DNA of 64,000 nucleotides from CAVVMA01 sp963788205. Its GTDB lineage: Bacteria; Desulfobacterota; Binatia; Binatales; Binataceae. Made by a program: the position numbers and the translations under genes. Every line of letters starts with the position of its first letter. Position 1 is the stretch's first letter. Shown here piece by piece: positions 36,776-46,886 of this stretch. The stretch spans positions 62,001 to 126,000 of the forward strand of contig CAWBGG010000008.1 of the NCBI GenBank assembly GCA_963788205.1. Direction: 5' to 3'. The notes beneath the pieces are model-generated. The model saw only the letters and a program-made list of their open reading frames with translations. It was not told where the DNA came from and did no database searches.

Positions 36776-39700
36776 ATGAAATGCCCCAAGTGCCAGAGCG
36801 AGAACCTGCCCGACTCGGCCTTCTGCGAAGAGTGCAGCGCGCCATTGGAAGCCGCCTGTCCAAGCTGCGGCGCCGGCAACCGTCCCGCCGCCAAGTTCTG
36901 TCGCAAGTGCCGTGCGTCGCTCACCGAGACCCCCGCCGCCGCACCCGCGCCACGCGCGTACACGCCCAAACATCTCGCGGACAAGATCCTGCAATCCAAG
37001 TCCGCCCTCGAAGGCGAGCGCAAGCAGGTGACGGTGCTGTTTGCCGACGTGAAAAGGCTCGATGGAGCTGGCGGAGCAGCTCGATCCGGAAGCGTGGTCG
37101 CAGATCATGAACCGCTTTTTCCAGATCCTCTCGGAGGGGGTCGAACGCTTCGAGGGCTTTGTGGACAAGTTCACCGGCGACGGCATCATGGCGTTGTTCG
37201 GCGCACCGATCGCGCACGAGGATCATGCGCGCCGCGCCTGCTACGCGGCGTTGCATCTTGTCGACGGGCTGCGCGGCTATGCCAACGAGTTGCGCCTGCG
37301 GCGCGGGCTCAACTTCTCGGCCCGCATCGGGCTTAACTCCGGTGAGGTGATCGTCGGCAAGATCGGCGACGACTTGCACATGGACTACACCGCGCAGGGA
37401 CATACCGTCGGCCTCGCCTCCCGCATGGAACAGATCGCCGAACCGGGCAAGGTCTACCTCACGGCGCATACCGCCGCCCAAATCCAGGGCTACTTCGCGC
37501 TCGCTGACCTGGGCGAGATGGAGATCAAAGGGGTGCACGGGGCGATGCATGTCTACGAGCTGCAAGGGCTCGGGCAGATGCGCACGCGCCTGGACGTTTC
37601 GCGCAGCCGGGGCTTCTCGCGCTTCGTGGGACGCGGCGACGAGATGCAGGTGCTGGAGTCGGCGTTAACGCGCGCGCGGGAGGGCAACGCCCAGATTATC
37701 GGGATTGTCGGCGAAGCGGGGCTGGGCAAGAGCCGGCTGTGCTTCGAGTTCCTCGAGCGATGCCGGGCGCGCGGCTTGATGACCTACGAAACCACCGGGG
37801 TCGCGCACGGCAAGGCGATCCCCTTCCTGCCGATGCTACGACTGTTTCGCGCCTTCTTCGGCATCACCGAGCAGGATAGCGAAGCCACCGCCCGCGAGCG
37901 TATCGCCGGCCGCATGCTGTTGCTCGATGAGAGCCTGCGCGAGAGCCTGCCGCTGGTCTTCGACTTCATGGGAGTTTCCGACCCCGAGAACCCGGCCCCG
38001 CGTATCGATCCCGAGGCGCGCCAGCGCCAGATGTTCGACATCGTCCGGAGGGTGAACCAGGCGCGCGGCCAGCGCGAGACGCAGGTAACCTTGCTCGAAG
38101 ATCTGCACTGGTTCGACAGCGGCAGCGAGGCGTATCTCGAGCCGTTGATCGACGCCCGGGCCGGGACGCGCTCCCTGATGCTGCTCAACTTTCGCCCCGA
38201 GTACCAGGCGCCCTGGATGGGGAAGTCGTTCTATCACCAGCTACCACTCGCGCCGCTGGGCCCCGACGCGATCCGCGAGTTGCTCGATGCGCTGCTCGGC
38301 AACGATCGCAGCACCGCCGGCCTGGCCGAGGCGATTCATGCCCGCACCGGCGGCAATCCGTTCTTCACCGAAGAGGTGGTGCAGAATCTCATCGAGTCGG
38401 GGAAGCTGCAAGGCAGCAAGGGCGCTTATCGGCTGGTCACGCCGGTGGACAAGCTGGAGGTGCCAAGTTCAGTGCACGCGCTGCTGGCGGCGCGCATCGA
38501 TCGGCTGGCGCAGCGGGACAAGGACGTGCTGCAGACCGCGGCGGTAATCGGCCGCGAGTTCGACGAGCCGACCCTGGCGGCGGTGGTCGAGCAGGCCGCA
38601 CCACAGTTGCGCGAAGCGCTGCAGAAGCTCAAGGACGCCGAGTTCGTGTACGAGCAGTCGCTTTATCCGGTCGCCGAGTATCTGTTCAAGCATCCGCTGA
38701 CGCAGGAAGTGGCGCTGGCCTCGCAGCTCCAGGAGCGGCGCAAACGGTTGCACGCGGCGGTCGCGCGCGTCATCGAGGCAGCCCATGCGCAGGACCTCGA
38801 CCAGCAGGCGGCGCTGCTGGCGCATCACTGGGAAGAGGCCGCCGATCTCGGCCAGGCCGTGCGCTGGCATCGCCGCGCCGCAGAATGGGCCGCGGCCCGC
38901 GATCCGGTCGAGGGCGTGCGGCACTGGCGGAAGGTGCGCGACCTCGGCCGCTCGCTCGATGATGCAGACGCCAAGGAGTCGCGGCTGCGCGCGTGCACCT
39001 TCATCCTGGCGAGCGGCACTTGGCGACTGGGCATGAGCGAGGACGAGGTGCGCGGCTGCATGGACGAGGCCCGTTCGCTGGCGCAGGAGCTGGGACGCCC
39101 ATCTGCTATAGGCGCCTCGCTTTCCGGCTTTGCTGCGCATCTGGGGATGCTCGGTCGAGCGGAAGCCGCCCTTGAGCTCGCCGAAGAAGCCAGGGCTATG
39201 CTCAGCGATGGCAAGGACCCGGGCGAGACCTTCCGCGTTGAAACCGCGCGTGCGTACTGGCTCGCGGTTGCCGGGCGCCTTCCGCAAGCGCTTGAGGCGT
39301 TCGATCGCATCGTTGAGCTCAGCGGCGGGGATCCGCAAGTGGGCCGGGAGTTTATCGGGTACAGCCCGTTGATCTGGGCGGAGATGCTGGCGGGGTGGAT
39401 GCTGGCACAGGCGGGCCGCTTCGACGAATGCTGGCCGCGTGCGGAACGCGCCATCCGAATGGCGCGCGAACACAGTGCGCAAGAGAACCTCGGATGGGCT
39501 CTCGGAGGGCTCAGCTTTTGCGCTTATCTCGCCCGGGGCACTTCCCGAGTGCCCGCCACGGAGGTTCGCCGGGCATCACTGGAGGGGGTGGAAATTGCCG
39601 AAGTGGTCGGAAGCCGGTTTTCGCAGATCATGGCCTCATCTCAACTCGCGATCGCCTTTTTTTTGAACGGCGACTACAGCGCCAGCGAAGAGCGCTTCAC

Positions 39701-40136
39701 CGAGGCCCTGACGCAGGCTCGTGGCGCGGGAACGGGGCTCGACTGGCAGGCTTATTACCTCGCGGTATTCGCCGACTCGTGTCTGGCCCGCGGTGACACC
39801 GAGGCTGCGATCGCCAGGGCACGCGAGGGGATCGAGGCCGCAGATGAGGGCGGGGCCTGGTTTCAAGCCGCCCTGGCCCGCGCCGCGCTGGTCGACGCCC
39901 TCGTCCATAAGGGCGCGCCGGAACACGAGATCGCCCCGGTGATTGCCGCAGCCCGCGCGTTGGTCCGCCAGAGCGGCGGCAATTCCCTGCTGCCACGCTT
40001 GCGCGAGGCGGAGGCCCGAATGGCCGGACGCGACGATCCTGAGGTGCTGGCATCAGGACTGCGCGAAGCCGAGGCCATGTATCGCGCGATGGGCGCCCCC
40101 GATCCCGCCGACCGGCTGGCGAAAGAGATAGGTTAG
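36776..40136 (+). pseudogene. zinc-ribbon, class III adenylate/guanylate cyclase, AAA ATPase and TPR protein; frameshifted
   Basis: Four CxxC pairs form an N-terminal double zinc ribbon (CPKC, CEEC, CPSC, CRKC). The cyclase domain begins QVTVLFADVK with the first metal Asp. The frame then slips at an AAAA run (37051-37054): GTG AAA AGG should read GTG AAA GGC. The protein continues from about 37062 with FTGDGIMALFGAP (second metal Asp) and HTVGLASRMEQIAEPG. An AAA/STAND ATPase follows, with Walker A GEAGLGKSR and Walker B TLLEDLHWFD, and a TPR-like C-terminal half. One extra A explains the break. Related proteins are common signalling ATPases; the signal is unknown. Confidence 0.85.
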
Positions 40137-40151
40137 TGTCGTGAGTTGGAA

Positions 40152-40437
40152 TGCGTTGAAGATGTCCGAGCCCTCCCTTCTGAAGTAGCGCCGGCGTCCC
40201 CGCCGGTGATTCCGAATGAGCCTGCCGACGATCCACCGATCTGCCACGCCTGCTGCTTTCCTGCGATGCGATCTTCGGGATACAAGGGTCCTACAGAGGA
40301 TGTTCTGATAATTTTCTGTCGGACCCCCGCCCCGAATCGCCGGCAGGGACCCGTTCCAGGGCTCAGGGCAGGCTGCCGGCGCCACTTCAGACGGGAGGGC
40401 CAGCGCTGCTTCAGGAGGGGCTCAGACATCTTCAACG
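40152..40437. mobile_element. MITE-like palindromic element
   Basis: Arms of about 30 bases (GCGTTGAAGATGTC.GAGCCC ..., 40152-40184 and 40406-40437) are imperfect inverted copies bounding 286 bases with no gene. Inside are further inverted pairs (CTGAAGT.GCGCCGG at about 40178 and 40380) and the core shared with repeats at 3111 and 24315. It fills the gap between two convergent genes and its right end contains the stop codon of the zinc-ribbon gene. A non-autonomous element or a composite REP are both possible. Confidence 0.6.
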
Positions 40438-41151
40438 CGCTTCGCTGGTGGGCTCGCAGTACAGAATCCGCTGGCAGTTGGGGCAGAAGTGAATCGCGTC
40501 CTCGCGCTGGATCTCATTATGCAGTTGCGGCGGGATCTTCATCCGGCAGCCCTGGCAGGTTCCGCCTTTGACCGCCGTCACCGCCAGGCCGCCGCGCCGG
40601 TTGAAGATCACTTCATAGCGCTGGCGTAATGATTCATCGATTCCCGAGGCCAGCGTGTCGCGCTCGGCGCGCTGCCGGCCCAGCGCGGCCTTGAGCTCTT
40701 CGACCTGCCCGGCGATTTCCTTTTCGGCGGCGGCCAGCTCGGCGCGCTTTTTTGCCGTCAGCTCGGTGAGCTCCTTGATTCGCGGCGCGCGCTGCTCGGC
40801 CGCCTCGAGCTCGATCAGCACCTCGCTTTCCAGCCGCTGATTGCTGTCCTTGAGGCTTTCGACCTCGTGGCCGATGGCCTGGAGCTCTTTTTCATTCCGG
40901 ATCAGATTCAGGCGCATCCGATGGTTGCGGATTCGCGCCTCGCCCTCGGCCAGCTCGCGCTCCTGCTGCTTGCGCGCCAGCAGCGCGCTCTTGTCCTCTT
41001 CGGACAACTGTTCGAGCTCGGTTGCGGCTTTGGTTGCTTCGTCGCGAAGCTGGTCGACTCGGGCACTGATCGTGGCGAACGACTCTTCAAGCTCCCGCAA
41101 GTGCCGATCGAGATCCTGAAGATGCATCAGCCGGGTTAGATCTTCGCGCAA
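40432..41151 (-). CDS. coiled-coil, C4 zinc-ribbon protein
   Basis: A 239-residue protein. Residues 1-185 form a long antiparallel coiled coil (MHLQDLDRHLRELEESFATI ... AAAEKEIAGQVEEL). The C-terminus is a zinc ribbon CQGCRMKIPP ... FCPNCQRILY. It belongs to the widespread YbgI-neighbour/CT398-like group, thought to bind nucleic acid or secretion components, without a settled role. The stop lies inside the right arm of the palindromic element. Confidence 0.82.
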   Translation of the reverse strand: MREDLTRLMHLQDLDRHLRELEESFATISARVDQLRDEATKAATELEQLSEEDKSALLARKQQERELAEGEARIRNHRMRLNLIRNEKELQAIGHEVESLKDSNQRLESEVLIELEAAEQRAPRIKELTELTAKKRAELAAAEKEIAGQVEELKAALGRQRAERDTLASGIDESLRQRYEVIFNRRGGLAVTAVKGGTCQGCRMKIPPQLHNEIQREDAIHFCPNCQRILYCEPTSEAR

Positions 41152-41215
41152 TTCTTCACCATTTCCTGTTCATTGTTGGTAATTCCGCATGGCCGGGATT
41201 TGCCGCCGATTGGGA

Positions 41216-41291
41216 TGGGCCCACCAGGATTTGAACCTGGGACCAGCCGGTTATGAGCCGGCAGCTCTAAACCAGGCTGAGCTATGGGCCC
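41216..41291 (-). tRNA. tRNA-Ile2 or tRNA-Met (CAT)
   Basis: A 76-base tRNA with acceptor GGGCCCA/TGGGCCC, anticodon loop CTCATAA (CAT) and T loop TTCAAAT, no encoded CCA. The GGGCCCA acceptor and CCGGCTCATAACCGG arm resemble the lysidine-modified tRNA-Ile2 more than elongator Met. No tilS gene is in the window to help. The initiator form is excluded because the first acceptor pair is intact and the GGG/CCC anticodon pairs are missing. Confidence 0.9.
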
Positions 41292-41360
41292 TCGCGGAGG
41301 CATCGGACAGAATCGCATCGTACCAACTTTGGCCGGCTTTTTTAAGAGATGCGCTACGAT

Positions 41361-43110
41361 TCAATCGCTGCGATGCTCCTCGCGCCGCACCGCGATCAGC
41401 GATTGCGCCGCCGCCACCGATTCCCGTGTGTCAGCGGGAGTTGCTCCGCGCCTGTGTCCGTCGATTTCACGCTGATGGCGCGCGCGCTCGATCGCGCCCA
41501 GATATCCGTCCAGCAGTTTGCTCGCTTCTTTGGGATCGTCCATCCAAGGTCGAACCATCAAAGAACTGAGCCGGCTCCGCTGCTCGTCGGGCAAATGCTC
41601 GGCAAGCCAACTCTCGATTTCGCCGTGGCCCTTCTGTGAATGGCAAATTTCTCCCAGCGCCGCCGCTAGACTCGCGTTCGAGAAATCGCGCGTCGGCGCT
41701 TCTCTGAGGATCTTCTCGCGCAGGTCATCGCGTGCGAGCGCGACTGCAACGATTCCGATCTCGGCTTCTGAAAGCGCTTCGCCATGAAATATGCTGCGAT
41801 CAGCCTGATGTGTGTGAGGGAGTTGGATTGTGGCGTCGCGCCTGCCGCCTTTCATCATCTCCTTTCTCAGTACTTCCTCGCCGACACCGAGAGCGCTCGC
41901 TTTGCGCGCCAGCAGATCTAGCTCGAAGCGATTAACGACCTTGCGCAGCATTTCCGCCACTCGCTCGGCTGCGCGCACCCGCTCCTCTATCGACGCCTGC
42001 GCCAGCCCCGCCTGCTCGCTGATAAAATAGTCGATCAGCAGTCTCCGATGATTCGATCAGCTCGCCGAAGCGGGCGGCGCCTTGGTCCCGGATCAGCGTG
42101 TCAGGATCGAAGCCGGTCGGGATGAAAATTCCGCGCCCCAGCAGACCCGCCGCCAGAAAGACTTCGAGCGCGCGTAGCGACGCCTTGCGGCCGGCCGCGT
42201 CGCCGTCGAAGCAGGCGATAACGTTGCGCGTGTAGCGACCGAGCAGGCGCAATTGATCGACGGTCAGCGAAGTACCAAGGCTCGCCACCACTTCCTTGAA
42301 TCCGGCGGCCGACACCGCGATGGCGTCGAGGTAGCCCTCGACCACAATCGCGCGATCGCTTTTCGCGATCGCCTGGCGCGCTTCATACAATCCGTAAGCA
42401 TTGCGCGCCTTCGAGTACAGCGGCGACTCGGCCGAATTGATGTACTTGGGCAGGCGGTCGTCGAGCACCCGGCCGCCAAACGCGATCGTGCGTCCCTGCA
42501 CGTCGCGAATCGGGAACATCAGGCGCGCGCGGAACATGTCGTAGGGAGCGTTCGCGTCCTGCTTGACCAGCCCCAGCTTGCGCCCCGCGTCGATCAGCCC
42601 GCGCTTTTCCAGCGCGCGAGTGAGCGAAGCGCCCACCGGCGCGAAGCCGAGCTTGAAGGCGTGCGTGGTATCGTCCGCAACACCGCGCGATTTCAGATAA
42701 TCGCGGGCCAGCGCGCCTTCGGGAATGTTCCACAACACATGCGCATAGAAGTCCGCGGCGACCTCGTTGGCGCGATAGAGCGAATCGCGCTCGCCGGTTT
42801 TCGCGCTGCTCTCGCCGCGCTCGGGCAGCGTTATCCCGTAGCGGGCGGCGAGCGAGCGGATCGCCTCAGGAAAGCTCAGCCCTTCGATTTGCATCACGAA
42901 GTTGAACACGGTGCCGCCCGCGCCGCATCCGAAGCAGTGGAAGAACCCGCGCTCCGGGCTGACCGAGAACGACGGGGTTTTCTCGTTATGAAACGGGCAT
43001 AGCCCGGTGAAGCGGTTGCCCACGCGCCGCAGCCGCACGTGCGCGCCGATCACCTCCACGATGTCGGCCCGGCCGCGAAGCTCCTCTATTTTGTCCTGCG
43101 CAAACGCCAC
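41361..43110 (-). pseudogene. dnaG: DNA primase, interrupted by a one-base frameshift
   Basis: Makes RNA primers for replication. From GTG 43110 the zinc finger CPFHNEKTPSFSV ... FHCFGCGAGG and the TOPRIM domain (AIVVEGYLDAIAV, CFDGDAAGRKAS) are intact. Near 42043 the frame runs into Gly/Ala-rich nonsense. The true continuation (LLIDYFISEQ, then RAAERVAEMLRKV ... ) is one base over and runs to 41361. Removing one base in GAGACTG restores a protein of about 580 residues. DnaG is essential, so a sequence error is likely. It lies just upstream of tRNA-Ile2/Met, without rpoD. Confidence 0.88.
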
Positions 43111-43122
43111 CGGCGACTCTTC

Positions 43123-43938
43123 TTATTGCAGCGCCGCGCGCAGCCGCTCGGGATAATTCGTCATGATGCCGTCAACGCCGTTGCCGGCGAGGATACGCAT
43201 CGCCTCGGGCGCGTCGACGGTCCATACGTAGACTTTGAGCCCATTGCGATGCGCCTGGTCGCATAGTTGCGGCGTCGCCAGATCAAATCGCGGATGGATC
43301 GCCGTCACGCGCCTTGCGATCGCTTCGGCGAGCAGCCGCTCGGGGTTTTTCTCCGCCAGCAGGCCGATCCGGATCGCCGGCTCGATTTCGCGCGCGCACC
43401 ACAACAGCTCCCACTCGAAGCTCGAAACGATCGAGCTCTCAAGCGCCTGATACTTGCGCATCAGCGCGCAGACCTGCGGCTCCGAGTGCGAAGCCTTGAG
43501 CTCGATATTGAGCGCGCATCGCCCCTGAACGGCGGCCAGCACTTCGTCCAGCGTCGGAATCCGCTCGCCCGCGAATTTTTTATGGAAGCGCGCGCCCGCG
43601 TCCAGGCGCTTCAACTCGGCGAGCGTGAGATCGGCCACCGCACCCTTGCCGTCGGTGGTGCGATCGACAGTCTCGTCGTGAATCACCACCGCGACGCCGT
43701 CGCGCGTCATCTGCACGTCGAGCTCGCACATCTGTGCGCCGGCTTCGATCGCGGCGCGAAACGAGCTGAGCGTGTTCTCCGGAAAGCTCCCGCTCGCGCC
43801 ACGATGTCCTATGTTCAGGATATTCAGAATGCCGCACCTCTCCGCTGGCGTAAGTCTATCGTCTCGCAGCGCGCCGCCAAAACCGAGGCTGTCGAGCGCT
43901 CCACAGCATCGCGCCCATGCCCGGATCGCAAATGGCAA
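43123..43938 (-). CDS. glycerophosphodiester phosphodiesterase
   Basis: Hydrolyses glycerophosphodiesters to glycerol-3-phosphate and an alcohol. The TIM-barrel signature is clear: IGHRGASGSFPENT, CELDVQMTRDG, VVIHDETVDRTTDGKG, LNIELK and YVWTVDAPEAM. Homology begins only about 42 residues after the ATG at 43938, and no ATG, GTG or TTG lies in frame near that point. The GAGAGGTG ribosome-like site is followed by ATT and CTG in frame and by GTG one frame over. So the true start is unclear, or a small indel hides it. It follows dnaG on the same strand. Confidence 0.85.
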   Translation of the reverse strand: MPFAIRAWARCCGALDSLGFGGALRDDRLTPAERCGILNILNIGHRGASGSFPENTLSSFRAAIEAGAQMCELDVQMTRDGVAVVIHDETVDRTTDGKGAVADLTLAELKRLDAGARFHKKFAGERIPTLDEVLAAVQGRCALNIELKASHSEPQVCALMRKYQALESSIVSSFEWELLWCAREIEPAIRIGLLAEKNPERLLAEAIARRVTAIHPRFDLATPQLCDQAHRNGLKVYVWTVDAPEAMRILAGNGVDGIMTNYPERLRAALQ

Positions 43939-44035
43939 TTGCGGCGCGATCGTCGTAGTATTTCAGCCGCTGAGAGCGCGCGTGCCGGGAATTGACGACC
44001 TCCGCCAAGTGAGGCGTCAACGGGAGAATTACATC

Positions 44036-45178
44036 ATGCACGTCGGAATGGCAGTCATCTTTCAGGGACAGGGCGAGAATCGCAGCGACCACGAGGTCTA
44101 TCGCAACGAGCTTCGTTTGGCAGACCTGGCTGAGCCGATGGGATTCGAATCGCTGTGGGGCGTCGAGCATCACTTCACCGACTACACGATGTGCCCCGAT
44201 GTGCTCCAGTACCTAACCTACTTCGCCGGCCGCACGCAGAAGATCCAGCTTGGCTCGATGGTCGTGGTACTGCCGTGGCACAGCCCGATCCGGGTCGCCG
44301 AGCAGGTCACGATGCTCGACCACTTTTCCGGCGGACGGCTCATCTTCGGCATCGGCCGCGGCCTGGGCCGGGTCGAATTCGAAGGCTTCCACGTCAATCA
44401 GGAAGACAGCCGCCAGTTCTTCACCGAGTCGGCGCAGATGATCTTGAACGGGCTGGAGACCGGCTATTGCGAGTTCGACGGCACGCTGGTCAAGCAGACC
44501 AAGCGCTATTTGCGGCCGGCGCCGTTCAAGTCGTTTCGCGGACGCACCTACGCCGCCGCGGTCTCGCCCGAGTCTTCCGCGATCATGGCGAAGCTCGGCA
44601 TCGGCCTGCTGATCATCCCGCAAAAGCCCTGGGACGCGGTCACGGCCGAGCTCAACGATTACCGGCGCATCTATCGCGAGGTGAACGGCGCCGACGCGCC
44701 GCCGCCGATCAATGCGGGATGGGTGATCTGCGACACCAACGCCGATCGCGCGCGCGAGATGGCCTACAAATATATCGGCGCGTACTGGTATTCGGTGGTG
44801 CGCCATTACGAGCTTAAGGGAACCCATCTGCTCAACATGCGCGGTTACGAATCGTACAGCCGGATGCAGCAGATCATGAACTCACCGGGCGGCGTCGATG
44901 CGATGGTCGAGTTCTTCCTCGGCCTACAGATCTGGGGCACGCCCGAGCAGTGCTACAACCGGATCGTCGACGTTTCGAATCGCACCGGCGCCGAGGCCTT
45001 CAACGCGGTTTTCAGTTACGGCGGGATGCCCTACGACTACGCCGAGCAGAATCTCCGCACCTTCGCGAAAGAAGTGATGCCGGAGCTGAAAAAGCGCATC
45101 CCGGTCGATCGGCAGGTAATCGCCCGCGCCGGCATCGGCCCAGCCGCCAAAGCCGACGCGTTCCGCCTGCCGGCGTAA
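44036..45178 (+). CDS. LLM-class flavin-dependent oxidoreductase
   Basis: A 380-residue bacterial luciferase-like TIM barrel: MHVGMAVIFQGQGENRSD, GFESLWGVEHHF, GSMVVVLPWHSPIRVAEQV and FSGGRLIFGIGRGLGRVEF. Flavin could be FMN or F420. The early His pair (VEHHF) is typical of the alkanal monooxygenase-like branch. The substrate is unknown. The start at 44036 is set by CGGGAGAATT upstream and by the family N-terminus. It is divergent from the glycerophosphodiesterase gene. Confidence 0.88.
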   Translation: MHVGMAVIFQGQGENRSDHEVYRNELRLADLAEPMGFESLWGVEHHFTDYTMCPDVLQYLTYFAGRTQKIQLGSMVVVLPWHSPIRVAEQVTMLDHFSGGRLIFGIGRGLGRVEFEGFHVNQEDSRQFFTESAQMILNGLETGYCEFDGTLVKQTKRYLRPAPFKSFRGRTYAAAVSPESSAIMAKLGIGLLIIPQKPWDAVTAELNDYRRIYREVNGADAPPPINAGWVICDTNADRAREMAYKYIGAYWYSVVRHYELKGTHLLNMRGYESYSRMQQIMNSPGGVDAMVEFFLGLQIWGTPEQCYNRIVDVSNRTGAEAFNAVFSYGGMPYDYAEQNLRTFAKEVMPELKKRIPVDRQVIARAGIGPAAKADAFRLPA

Positions 45179-45255
45179 TGTGCTGAGTTGGGAAGTGAGT
45201 TGAGGATGGCCCAGCGCTCTCTCAGCTTGTGGAGACCTTGGCGCAACTCGGAATT

Positions 45256-45304
45256 AATCGCTCCGCGTAGATTCCTCGCTCCGGCAACCTGCGCTCGGAA
45301 TGAC
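45256..45304 (+). repeat. REP-like repeat, copy left of the IS1111-type element
   Basis: Begins AATCGCTCCGCGTAGATTCC and continues with CTCGCT...GCGCTCGGAATGACA. Its first 25 bases are an inverted copy (2 mismatches) of 46904-46928 on the far side of the insertion sequence. A further pair lies at 51399-51503. Confidence 0.8.
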
Positions 45305-45351
45305 AAAAATAAGAATCCTCGCTCCCTACCTGTCATATATGGACCCAGCCC

Positions 45352-45599
45352 CGATGCAAGGCTGTCTGTTGTCTGAAGTGATGGGATGGGCGGTTGCGGC
45401 CATATATTCGGCTTCTTTAGTGGGCGCGGCGAAACAGCCCGAGCCATGATGGGGAGCCGCGCACCTGGAGCTCATCATCCCGGCGGCCTCTTTTGGGGCC
45501 GTGACAAATAGCAGCATTGCCAGGTGCCGGTGTGACCGTTTTGCCATCAGCATCGATACAACAGCCTTCGCAACTCGTTAGGGGGAACCCTATCGGCGC
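45352..45599 (-). ncRNA. candidate bridge RNA region of the IS1111-type element
   Basis: A 248-base non-coding end downstream of the transposase stop. In IS1111-subgroup elements the bridge RNA that pairs with donor and target DNA is known to come from this side. Visible stems on the minus strand are CGGCC-CCAAAAGA-GGCCG (about 45482-45503), ATGATG/CATCAT around 45447-45480 and AGGG/CCCT near the left end. Expression and pairing loops are inferred. Confidence 0.4.
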
Positions 45600-46802
45600 T
45601 TAGTTGCGCCGGGTTTTAGTTTTTGCCTTTAAGCATTTTTCGACCCGCCCTTCATTTGAAGTGCGGGCGGGCGAAAAATGCTTTCTGCTCCGATTGGCGG
45701 GGTGGGCGCTCTGCACGGCGAAGGCCAGCGGTCTTTTCGCTGGCCGAACAGTGCGCGCGGCGGCGGGGTCTGCTGGCTGGCGATGGGCCTGCCCCGGACA
45801 GTAGTCCTCACCATAGCGCAGGATCGCCCAGGCTACCCGGGCGTTCTTGTTGGCCAACGCCACTGCGGCGACGTTGTGGCAACTGTTCTCCCTGAGGCGA
45901 TTAAGCCAAACGCTGCGGGGGTTGGTACGGCGGCGAGCGGCGTAGACCGCCGCGCGTCCGCCGTGGATCAGCAGCGTGCGCAGATAACGATTGCCGCGCT
46001 TGGTGATGCCGAGCATCACGGTCTTGTCCCCGGTATTGCTGTGGCCTGGCACCAGGCCCAGATAGGCACTGAAGTGACGCCCGTTTTTGAACTCGCGGCC
46101 GTCGCCGATCGCCGCCACCAGTGCAGTTGCGCTGAGCGGGCCGATGCCCTCGACCTTGAGCATCCGCCGGCAGCGTTCATCCTGCCTACAAAACTCGCCG
46201 ATCCGGCGATCGTAGGTGTTGACCCGCTGGGCGAGGTAGTTGAAGCGCTCGAACTGCTCGGCGACCACGGTCTTGAGCACTGCGGTGATGCGCTCGTCGT
46301 TGCTCGCCAGCAGTTCTGGCACCGTGCGCCTGAGCGCCGCCGCGCCCTTGCCCATCACCAGCCCGTACTCGTGCAACAGCCCGCGGATCTGATTGGATAG
46401 CGCGGTCAGCTCGCGCAGCAAAAGCGCGCGGGTGCGATGCAGCGCTTGCAGGTCCTGCTGCGGCTTGCTCTTGGGCTGCACGAAGCGCATCGAGCGCCGG
46501 CTCATGGCCTCACAGATCGCGGCCGCGTCGTGGCGATTGTTCTTGTTGCCCTCGACGTAAGGCTTGACCTTGTGCGCCGACACCAGCCGCACCGTATGTC
46601 CCAGCTGGCTGATCTCGCGATGCCAGTAATGGGCGCCGCCGCAAGCTTCCATGCCGACCTCGCAGGGCTTGAGCTGGGCAAAAAACTCGAGCAAGCGCTC
46701 GCGTTTGAGCGTTCTGCGCAGCACCACCCGACCGCGCCGATCTACGCCGTGGAGCTCGAACAACTGCTTTGCGATATCCATTCCGATTCTTGTAATCTGC
46801 AT
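45600..46802 (-). CDS. IS110-family transposase (IS1111 type)
   Basis: A 400-residue DEDD recombinase. The N-terminal RuvC-like domain begins QITRIGMDIAKQLFELHGVD (first Asp in GMDIAK), with Glu in VGMEACGGAHYW and Asp in NKNNRHDAAAICEA. The C-terminal transposase_20 domain has VEGIGPLSATALVAAIGDG and the Ser-bearing FKNGRHFSAYLGLVPG. The ATG at 46802 is chosen because the fold begins there; upstream codons from 46886 lie in the terminal repeat. Confidence 0.93.
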   Translation of the reverse strand: MQITRIGMDIAKQLFELHGVDRRGRVVLRRTLKRERLLEFFAQLKPCEVGMEACGGAHYWHREISQLGHTVRLVSAHKVKPYVEGNKNNRHDAAAICEAMSRRSMRFVQPKSKPQQDLQALHRTRALLLRELTALSNQIRGLLHEYGLVMGKGAAALRRTVPELLASNDERITAVLKTVVAEQFERFNYLAQRVNTYDRRIGEFCRQDERCRRMLKVEGIGPLSATALVAAIGDGREFKNGRHFSAYLGLVPGHSNTGDKTVMLGITKRGNRYLRTLLIHGGRAAVYAARRRTNPRSVWLNRLRENSCHNVAAVALANKNARVAWAILRYGEDYCPGQAHRQPADPAAARTVRPAKRPLAFAVQSAHPANRSRKHFSPARTSNEGRVEKCLKAKTKTRRN

Positions 46803-46886
46803 GACGGACCCTCCCGTAGTTCGTTCTCGATGGTCGCGTACCATCGCTGGCTCATTATGAAGCCGTTGAACACGGGCTGGGTCCAT

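Larger units (their letters stand above)
45339..46886 (-). mobile_element. IS110-family element, IS1111 subgroup
   Basis: Bounded by exact 13-base inverted repeats ATGGACCCAGCCC (45339-45351) and GGGCTGGGTCCAT (46874-46886). IS1111-subgroup elements carry such subterminal repeats, while the IS110 subgroup does not. It contains one transposase gene and a ~250-base non-coding end. It sits between two halves of a REP-like palindrome, a known target preference of this subgroup. The exact ends cannot be set because this family leaves no target duplication. Confidence 0.75.

Noticed and set aside
37040..37070. Programmed +1 frameshifting in the cyclase gene
   Set aside because: No known stimulatory element is visible, and several unrelated genes nearby also have one-base breaks. 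A run-length error is simpler.
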